DNA of 10,855 nt from an uncultured Collinsella sp. (GTDB lineage: Bacteria > Actinomycetota > Coriobacteriia > Coriobacteriales > Coriobacteriaceae), in contig CABUMZ010000060.1 in the NCBI GenBank assembly GCA_902492825.1, positions 1-10,855 on the forward strand, written 5' to 3'. Within the stretch, counting starts at the first letter, position 1; the number at the start of each line of letters is the position of its first letter. The notes below the pieces were generated by a model. That model made no database searches. It saw only the letters and a list, made by a program, of their open reading frames with translations, and had not been told where the DNA came from. A program made the translations under genes and the position numbers. Below are positions 6,413 through 10,855 of the stretch, piece by piece.

Positions 6413-7262
6413 GTTTGAGTTCAACAAGGGCAAGATGGTCCCGTATCCTTCTGGCGCCATCGTTCCCGACCGCGACCTGGGCGAGCGCCCGGCACTCGAG
6501 TGCATTCACCTGGGCATTGAGTTCGGCGGCCTTAAGGCTGTTGACGACTTTAGCCTGACCATCGGCAAGACCGAGATCGCTGGTCTCATTGGCCCCAACG
6601 GCGCCGGTAAGACCACGGTCTTCAACCTGCTCACCAAGGTGTATCAGCCCACGCACGGCACCATCCTGCTCGACGGCGAGGACACCTCGGGCAAGTCGGT
6701 CTATCAGGTCAACCGTATGGGCATCGCCCGTACCTTCCAGAACATTCGTCTGTTCAACACCATGACGGTGGAGGACAACGTTAAGGTCGGCCTGCACAAC
6801 CAGGAGCGCTACTCCGGTTTTGAGGGCGTGCTGCGCCTGCCGACGTATTGGAAGCACGAGAAGGCCGCCCACGAGCGCGCCATGGAGCTGCTGTCCATCT
6901 TTGATATGGAGCACCTAGCAAACGAGCAGGCCGGATCGCTGCCCTACGGCGCCCAGCGTCGTTTGGAGATCGTCCGCGCGCTTGCGACCAACCCCAAGCT
7001 GCTGTTGCTCGACGAGCCTGCCGCCGGCATGAACCCGTCCGAGACCGCGGAGCTCATGGAGAACATCGTCAAGATCCGCGACACCTTCGGCATCGCCATC
7101 ATGCTCATCGAGCACGATATGTCGCTCGTCATGAACATCTGCGAGGGCATCTGCGTGCTTAACTTTGGCAAGGTCATCGCCAAGGGCACGGCCGAGGAGA
7201 TCCAGAACAACGACGCCGTTATCGAGGCGTATCTGGGCAAGCAGGATAAGGGGGAGAACTAA
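6402..7262 (+). CDS. livG: Branched-chain amino acid ABC transporter ATP-binding protein LivG
   Basis: This cytosolic ATPase powers the importer together with LivF. Seen in 286 aa: Walker A GPNGAGKT (64-71), Q-loop in RTFQN (Q113), the LivG-type signature LPYGAQRR (180-187) in place of LSGGQ, Walker B LLLLDEP (200-206) with catalytic E205, and switch histidine H238 in LIEHD. The C terminus (GTAEEIQNNDAVIEAYLG) is typical of the family. It overlaps livM by 11 bases and is followed at once by livF, so it is translationally coupled. It is about 30 residues longer than E. coli LivG (255 aa). The excess is an N-terminal stretch (1-29) before the ABC core that I do not recognise; the strong ribosome binding site shows it is really translated. 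Confidence 0.94.
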   Translation: MPGKFEFNKGKMVPYPSGAIVPDRDLGERPALECIHLGIEFGGLKAVDDFSLTIGKTEIAGLIGPNGAGKTTVFNLLTKVYQPTHGTILLDGEDTSGKSVYQVNRMGIARTFQNIRLFNTMTVEDNVKVGLHNQERYSGFEGVLRLPTYWKHEKAAHERAMELLSIFDMEHLANEQAGSLPYGAQRRLEIVRALATNPKLLLLDEPAAGMNPSETAELMENIVKIRDTFGIAIMLIEHDMSLVMNICEGICVLNFGKVIAKGTAEEIQNNDAVIEAYLGKQDKGEN

Positions 7263-7976
7263 ATGGCAGAGCCGATGCTTTCCGTCTACAACATCAACGT
7301 CTGGTACGGCGCCATCCACGCCATCAAGGACATCTCCTTTAACGTCAATGAGGGCGAGATCGTGGCCCTGATCGGTGCCAACGGCGCCGGCAAGTCCACG
7401 ACGCTTAAGACCGTCTCGGGCCTGCTGCGCTCCAAGACTGGCTCCATCAAGTTTATGGGCGAGGACATTACCCATACGCCCGCCGACAAGCTGGTGGGCA
7501 AGGGTCTGGCTCAGGTCCCCGAGGGCCGTCGCGCCTTTTTGCAGATGACGGTCGAGGAGAACCTGGAGATGGGCGCCTACACGCAGCCCAAGTCCACGAT
7601 TGCTCCGGGCCTTGAGCGCGTCTACGAGCAGTTCCCACGCCTTAAGGAGCGCCGTCGCCAGGTGGCCGGCACCCTTTCGGGCGGCGAGCAGCAGATGCTC
7701 GTTATGGGCCGCGCCCTTATGAGCAACCCCAAGCTGCTCATGCTCGACGAGCCTTCCATGGGCCTGGCGCCGATTCTGATCGAGCAGATCTTCCAGATTG
7801 TCGAGGATCTGCACAAGGCCGGCACCACGGTGCTCCTGGTCGAGCAGAACGCGCAGATGGCGCTTTCGATCGCCACGCGCGGCTACGTGCTCGAGACCGG
7901 TAAGATCACCATGACCGGCACCGGCCAAGAGCTCCTGCACGACGACAACGTCCGCAAAGCTTACCTCGGAGGCTAA
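7263..7976 (+). CDS. livF: Branched-chain amino acid ABC transporter ATP-binding protein LivF
   Basis: This is the second ATPase of the importer, 237 aa, the same length as E. coli LivF. Seen: Walker A GANGAGKST (38-46), Q-loop in LAQVPEGRR (Q84; the PEGRR motif is diagnostic of LivF), a canonical signature LSGGEQQ (138-144), and Walker B KLLMLDEP (157-164) with E163. The switch position is glutamine (Q195 in LLVEQN) rather than histidine, which is normal for LivF. The start ATG follows the livG TAA directly, with AAGGGGGAG (7248-7256) at 6-nt spacing inside the livG end. It is the last gene of the operon, and a strong terminator follows the stop by 14 bases. Confidence 0.95.
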   Translation: MAEPMLSVYNINVWYGAIHAIKDISFNVNEGEIVALIGANGAGKSTTLKTVSGLLRSKTGSIKFMGEDITHTPADKLVGKGLAQVPEGRRAFLQMTVEENLEMGAYTQPKSTIAPGLERVYEQFPRLKERRRQVAGTLSGGEQQMLVMGRALMSNPKLLMLDEPSMGLAPILIEQIFQIVEDLHKAGTTVLLVEQNAQMALSIATRGYVLETGKITMTGTGQELLHDDNVRKAYLGG

Positions 7977-7986
7977 CTCATCCAGC

Positions 7987-8025
7987 AAAAGGGGCGCTGA
8001 CTATCCCGGTCAGCGCCCCTTTTTT
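7987..8025 (+). terminator. Intrinsic terminator of the Liv operon
   Basis: A perfect 11-bp GC-rich stem (GGGGCGCTGAC at 7991-8001 with GTCAGCGCCCC at 8009-8019) encloses a 7-nt loop and is followed by six T residues (8020-8025). AAAA precedes the stem, so it could also act weakly on the minus strand. It ends the transcript that includes livF. Confidence 0.95.
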
Positions 8026-8094
8026 AAGTTGCGGTGAAATAGGGACTAAATGGGGGCTCTAGACGCCAAAACAGCCCCTATTCCACCGCAACTT
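8026..8094. repeat. 69-bp near-perfect intergenic palindrome (REP/MITE-like)
   Basis: Arms 8026-8044 and 8076-8094 are 19 bases each and pair at 18 positions; the only mismatch is A8037 with C8083. The outer arm reads AAGTTGCGGTGAAATAGGG. The centre contains a second, competing stem: AAATGGGGGCT (8048-8058) can pair with AGCCCCTATT (8073-8082) instead. The element starts at the base after the terminator T run and ends 58 bases before the cutC start. It encodes no protein and shows no obvious target-site duplication. Palindromes of this kind are usually dispersed repeats, but copy number cannot be judged from one window. Confidence 0.75.
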
Positions 8095-8140
8095 CATGGG
8101 GATGTGTGACAATGCCCGTCGGAAAACATCTGCTGTCTTT

Positions 8141-8145
8141 GGGGG
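8141..8145 (+). promoter_or_regulatory. Ribosome binding site fixing the cutC start
   Basis: GGGGG lies 7 bases before the ATG at 8153. An upstream in-frame ATG at 8096 has no ribosome binding site, since the palindrome lies directly before it, and it would add 19 residues that do not resemble the CutC N terminus. Confidence 0.65.
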
Positions 8146-8152
8146 CCTATCT

Positions 8153-8830
8153 ATGCTGTACGAGTTTTGTGCCGAGAACTTTGAGCGAGTGCCGGCGGCC
8201 ATCGAGGCCGGTGCGGGGCGCATCGAGCTGTGTGACAACCTCGCCGTCGGTGGCACCACGCCTTCCGCCGGCGTTATTAGCGCTACAGTCAGTTACGCTC
8301 ACGAGCATGACGCGCGAGTGATGTGCATGATTCGTCCGCGTGGTGGCGACTTTCATTACAACCAGGACGAGCTGCGCATGATGGAGATGGACCTGGGCCT
8401 TGCTGTGAGTGCCGGCGTTGACGGCCTGGTCTTTGGCTGCTGCAAGCCCTGTGCCGGCGGCTGGGCGCTCGACGAGCTCACCCTCGGCGCCCTCGTTATG
8501 GCTACGGGCTGCGCGGCCGAGGAGTGCAAGCGCGAGTCCCTCGACATCACCTTCCACATGGCATTTGACCAGCTCTCGCCCGAGGCTCAGCTCGATGCGA
8601 TTGATACACTTGCCGACTGCGGCGTTACGCGCATCCTCACGCATGGCGGTGCGGCCGGTACGTCGATCGAGGACAATTTCGATCACCTGGCTCGTTTAAT
8701 CGAGTATGCAGGCGATCGTTTGACCATCCTTCCCGGCGGCGGCATCACTACGGCAAATCGCGACGCGGTCGCGGCGGCACTAGGCGTCTCCGAGCTCCAT
8801 GGCACCAAGATCGTGCCGCTGGAGGTATAA
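8153..8830 (+). CDS. cutC: CutC family TIM-barrel protein (copper homeostasis family)
   Basis: This is a cytosolic CutC-fold protein. The family is linked to copper tolerance in E. coli, but its biochemical role is disputed. The 225-aa product has CutC landmarks in order: RIELCDNLAVGGTTPS (23-38), MIRPRGGDFHYN (59-70), FHMAFD (134-139), RILTHGG (160-166), ILPGGGIT (192-199) and ELHGTKI (214-220). It is shorter than E. coli CutC (248 aa) because it stops soon after ELHGT; compact forms occur in other Gram-positives. Cysteines are abundant, including GCCKPC (95-100), which may be incidental or may bind metal. No clear sigma-70 promoter is seen in the 58 bases between the palindrome and the start. 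The next gene begins 3 bases after its stop, so the two are probably co-transcribed. Confidence 0.9.
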   Translation: MLYEFCAENFERVPAAIEAGAGRIELCDNLAVGGTTPSAGVISATVSYAHEHDARVMCMIRPRGGDFHYNQDELRMMEMDLGLAVSAGVDGLVFGCCKPCAGGWALDELTLGALVMATGCAAEECKRESLDITFHMAFDQLSPEAQLDAIDTLADCGVTRILTHGGAAGTSIEDNFDHLARLIEYAGDRLTILPGGGITTANRDAVAAALGVSELHGTKIVPLEV

Positions 8831-8833
8831 CCC

Positions 8834-9631
8834 GTGGCGCTGGTATTTGACGTTCAGCAGGCGAGCGGCAAGCCCGACGATAATCGTCGCCCTGGCACCG
8901 CGTGCCCTTTTTGCGACACGGAGGGGCTTGCCAACATCATCCAGCGCGATGGTGACTGCATCTGGCTCGAGAATAAGTTCAAGACCTTGCGGGCCACACG
9001 TCAGACCGTATTGATCGAGTCTGCCAATCACGACGCCGACCTGGTGACCTATGAATCGGATGAGCTGCATCATGTGATGCGGTTTGCTCTGGGCTGTTGG
9101 CAGCAGATGATCGATTCCCAGCAGTACCGCAGTGTGCTCATGTACAAGAACAAAGGCCCGCTTTCGGGCGGCAGTCTGGTCCATCCGCACATGCAGATTG
9201 TGGGCTTGGAACAGGAGGACGGCTATGCGGCGCTGACCTCAGCCAACTTTGAAGGCATCGATGTTTGGCGACACGGGAGGGTCGCGGTCAACATCTCAAC
9301 CGAGCCGATCATGGGATTCTTTGAGGTCAACGTCTCGGCTCCACAGGGAATCGCCGCCAGCGACGACGCCCGCGACCAAGCCGAAGCGGACCTGTTTGCC
9401 GATGCGATTCAGGTGGCCCTGCGCTATATCCTGCACGAGCACCACGGCGGCCGCGCAGAGTCATACAACTTGTTCTTCTATCACTTGGGCGGTCGGACCA
9501 TTGCCAAGGCGCTGCCACGTTGGGTGGTATCGCCCTACTTTGTGGGCTATCGTCTGGCCCAGGTCAATGCCGAGACGACGCTCGATATCGATGCTGAGCG
9601 ACTGCATGCGCATCTGGAAACGCTCGCGTAG
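8834..9631 (+). CDS. DUF4931 family GalT/HIT-like protein
   Basis: This is a predicted cytosolic nucleotidyl transferase-like protein, 265 aa. A probable zinc-binding pair CPFC is at 24-27. An ENKFKTL segment (46-52) resembles the NKF region of galactose-1-phosphate uridylyltransferase. The core NKGPLSGGSLVHPHMQ (106-121) carries the HPHxQ motif, in which the second histidine (H119) is the expected nucleophile. The C-terminal half has YNLFFYHLGGR and PRWVVSPYFVGYRL, as in the DUF4931 family. The true substrate of this family is not known to me; it should not be called GalT. The GTG start has GGAGG (8821-8825) at 8-nt spacing, inside the cutC end, so translation is probably coupled to cutC. 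It converges with the transporter gene on the other strand, with 30 bases between the stops. Confidence 0.85.
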   Translation: MALVFDVQQASGKPDDNRRPGTACPFCDTEGLANIIQRDGDCIWLENKFKTLRATRQTVLIESANHDADLVTYESDELHHVMRFALGCWQQMIDSQQYRSVLMYKNKGPLSGGSLVHPHMQIVGLEQEDGYAALTSANFEGIDVWRHGRVAVNISTEPIMGFFEVNVSAPQGIAASDDARDQAEADLFADAIQVALRYILHEHHGGRAESYNLFFYHLGGRTIAKALPRWVVSPYFVGYRLAQVNAETTLDIDAERLHAHLETLA

Positions 9632-9642
9632 CAAGGCGAGCG
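9621..9642. terminator. Weak hairpin in the convergent gap
   Basis: CGCTCGC (9621-9627) pairs with GCGAGCG (9636-9642) around an 8-nt loop spanning the DUF4931 gene stop codon. On the plus strand no T run follows; on the minus strand only TTT follows. It may be a weak terminator for the BASS gene, or simply a stabilising end structure. Confidence 0.35.
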
Positions 9643-9661
9643 CCTGCGAAAAGCGTGCTGC

Positions 9662-10660
9662 CTAGCGTGCCATCGCGTCGCGCCCGGCCTTGACCCGCTT
9701 GCGCTGTTTGGCGCGCTCCTCGCTGGTTAGACGTTCAAAGAGATGCCCGATGGTCGAGGCCAGCACCTGCTGAAACAGCGTGCCACACATGACGGGGAAC
9801 ACGACCTCGCCGGGAAAATACTGCGTGGCGATGACGGCGCCCGAAGAGATATTGCGCATGCCGCAGGTAAAGCACATGGTGGTCGTCTCGCTATACGGCA
9901 GATGCAGGGCACGTGCGACCAGGATGCCGATGATAAAGCCGCTGATGGCAAACACCAGGATAAAGAGGGCGACTTCCAGGCGCACCGTGTTCATGTGCAG
10001 CACGTACTCGCTCATGGCGGTGGAGTTGGACGCGATGACGCCCATCATCATAAATTTGCAAGCGGGCGAGAGCGCGGGGGAGAGTTTCTCGTGCCCCCAT
10101 CCGCGCGTGAGCTCGTTAATGACGATGCCGAGCACGGCGGGGATGGCGATCATAATGGCCATGTTCTGCATCATGCTCGGCACGTCGATCGAGACGGTGG
10201 CACCCAGCAAGAGCTTGAGCGTGAGTGGAATCGTCACAGGCGAGATAACTGAGGACGTCAGGATAATGGTGAGCGCGAGCGGGCCGTTGCCGCCGAACAT
10301 GCTAATCCACATAAAGGCAGTGACCGCCACGGGTACGCTGTACTCGAGCACGATGCCGCAGACAAGGTTGGGGTTGGAACCAAAGAACAGCGAGCCCATG
10401 GCATAGGCTGCTATGGGAATAAACACCGCCGAGACCAGCAGCGCCAAAATCAGTTGCAGGGGACGGCGGAACACCTCAGCCACCTGGTGAAAGGTGTTGC
10501 TGAGCGCACCCTGAAACGTCATGAAGGCAAACAAGGTGGGAACGATGGGTTTGAGAACGCCGATCTGCTGGGGAAAGAGCACGCCGAGCGCCACGCAAAT
10601 CGGAACGATGACCTGCATATGTCCCGCGAGAAACTTGCCCAGTCCAACCCATTGCTTCAT
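9662..10660 (-). CDS. Bile acid:sodium symporter (BASS) family transporter
   Basis: This is a predicted inner-membrane secondary transporter, 332 aa, with about nine to ten hydrophobic segments. Family features: a short cytosolic N terminus; PTLFAFMTFQGAL (41-53) in the position of the first repeat's conserved region; EYSVPVAVTAFMWIS (106-120); and the crossover motif CGMRNISSGAVIA (266-278), which corresponds to the G-x-(Q/R)-N-x-x-x-(A/G) stretch near the sodium site in characterised BASS proteins. The C-terminal tail is very basic (EERAKQRKRVKAGR). Substrates in this family include bile acids, pantothenate, 2-keto acids and other organic anions, so the substrate here cannot be named. The ATG has AAAGGGAG (10673-10680) 12 bases upstream, a rather long spacing; a nearer AGG is at 10664-10666. 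Monocistronic as far as seen. Confidence 0.85.
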   Translation of the reverse strand: MKQWVGLGKFLAGHMQVIVPICVALGVLFPQQIGVLKPIVPTLFAFMTFQGALSNTFHQVAEVFRRPLQLILALLVSAVFIPIAAYAMGSLFFGSNPNLVCGIVLEYSVPVAVTAFMWISMFGGNGPLALTIILTSSVISPVTIPLTLKLLLGATVSIDVPSMMQNMAIMIAIPAVLGIVINELTRGWGHEKLSPALSPACKFMMMGVIASNSTAMSEYVLHMNTVRLEVALFILVFAISGFIIGILVARALHLPYSETTTMCFTCGMRNISSGAVIATQYFPGEVVFPVMCGTLFQQVLASTIGHLFERLTSEERAKQRKRVKAGRDAMAR

Positions 10661-10742
10661 ATGCGCCTGTGACTCCCTTTGCTCGTGAATCCGTTTTGAA
10701 TGGATATGCTAGACGCTCGCATGCGTCCGTGCGCCAGAAACG

Positions 10743-10757
10743 CTCGAATATTTCGAG
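10743..10757. promoter_or_regulatory. Operator-like perfect palindrome
   Basis: CTCGAA-TAT-TTCGAG is a perfect 6-bp inverted repeat with a 3-base centre, located 83 bases upstream of the BASS start. Its size and symmetry fit a dimeric repressor site. The regulator is not identifiable from this window. Confidence 0.4.
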
Positions 10758-10822
10758 GCTATTACCGGCATCGTTTACCGAAACCGCGGCGTGCTGCGGC
10801 GATATGCGTCCGCGCTGCACGG

Positions 10823-10828
10823 TATAAT
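10823..10828 (+). promoter_or_regulatory. Consensus -10 box for a gene beyond the window
   Basis: TATAAT on the plus strand, in GC-rich surroundings, is a perfect sigma-70 -10 hexamer. No good -35 is present at 16-18 bases upstream and there is no TG extension, so strength is uncertain. It points out of the window, divergent from the BASS gene. Confidence 0.45.
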
Positions 10829-10855
10829 AAATTCGTTCAACAGATCTGCCTGCCG

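Larger units (their letters stand above)
10661..10855. promoter_or_regulatory. Upstream region of BASS gene and of an off-window gene
   Basis: This region probably holds the minus-strand promoter for the transporter, although I see no clear -35/-10 pair. It contains a perfect palindrome at 10743-10757 and, on the plus strand, a consensus -10 box TATAAT at 10823-10828. It also holds a TACCG repeat (10763-10767 and 10776-10780). No start codon with a ribosome binding site is visible on the plus strand before the window ends. Confidence 0.45.

Noticed and set aside
6915..7988. 357-codon minus-strand open frame opposite livG and livF
   Set aside because: Both plus-strand genes have complete ABC motifs in frame; this frame has no recognisable domain.
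8096..8152. Upstream ATG extension of cutC
   Set aside because: It has no ribosome binding site, lies directly against the palindrome, and adds residues unlike the family N terminus. GGGGG before 8153 supports the shorter form.
10476..10820. 114-codon minus-strand frame overlapping the start of the BASS gene
   Set aside because: It overlaps the secure transporter frame and its upstream region, and has no recognisable domain or ribosome binding site.

Overview
The window looks like chromosomal DNA from a GC-rich Gram-positive bacterium. It is most consistent with the Coriobacteriia (Collinsella-like). The reasons are the GC-rich third codon positions, strong purine-rich ribosome binding sites, and lipoprotein signals of the form NRRS...LAGC. 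The genus is inferred from overall style, not proven by a marker gene.

Layout. (1) 16-1426, minus strand: homoserine dehydrogenase with a C-terminal ACT domain, followed by its own intrinsic terminator. (2) 1427-1676: divergent regulatory gap. (3) 1677-7976, plus strand: a complete branched-chain-amino-acid type (HAAT/Liv) ABC importer. It has two tandem paralogous lipoprotein binding proteins (388 and 395 aa), permeases LivH and LivM, and ATPases LivG and LivF, and it ends in a strong terminator at 7991-8025. The second binding-protein gene has its own AT-rich upstream region, and a cluster of hairpins separates it from livH. (4) 8026-8094: an almost perfect 69-bp palindrome abutting the terminator. 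(5) 8153-9631, plus strand: cutC and a GalT-like DUF4931 protein, tightly spaced. (6) 9662-10660, minus strand: a bile acid:sodium symporter family (BASS) transporter, convergent with the previous pair. (7) 10661-10855: upstream gap with a perfect palindrome and, near the window edge, a TATAAT box pointing out of the window.

How it works together. LivH and LivM would form the membrane channel and LivG and LivF the ATPase pair. Each binding protein could deliver ligand to this one permease, an arrangement analogous to E. coli LivJ/LivK. Homoserine dehydrogenase sits on the aspartate-family branch leading to threonine, methionine and, via threonine, isoleucine, so its position next to a likely branched-chain amino acid importer is metabolically sensible. 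Regions upstream of both binding-protein genes share a 10-mer and elements spaced like the actinobacterial GlnR nitrogen operator. This is the most testable regulatory idea here.

No mobile element genes, CRISPR arrays, tRNAs or rRNAs were seen. The core gene content is conventional. The unusual material lies in the intergenic regions: the palindrome, the shared operator-like repeats and the inter-cistronic hairpins. I did not find a convincing new multi-gene system.
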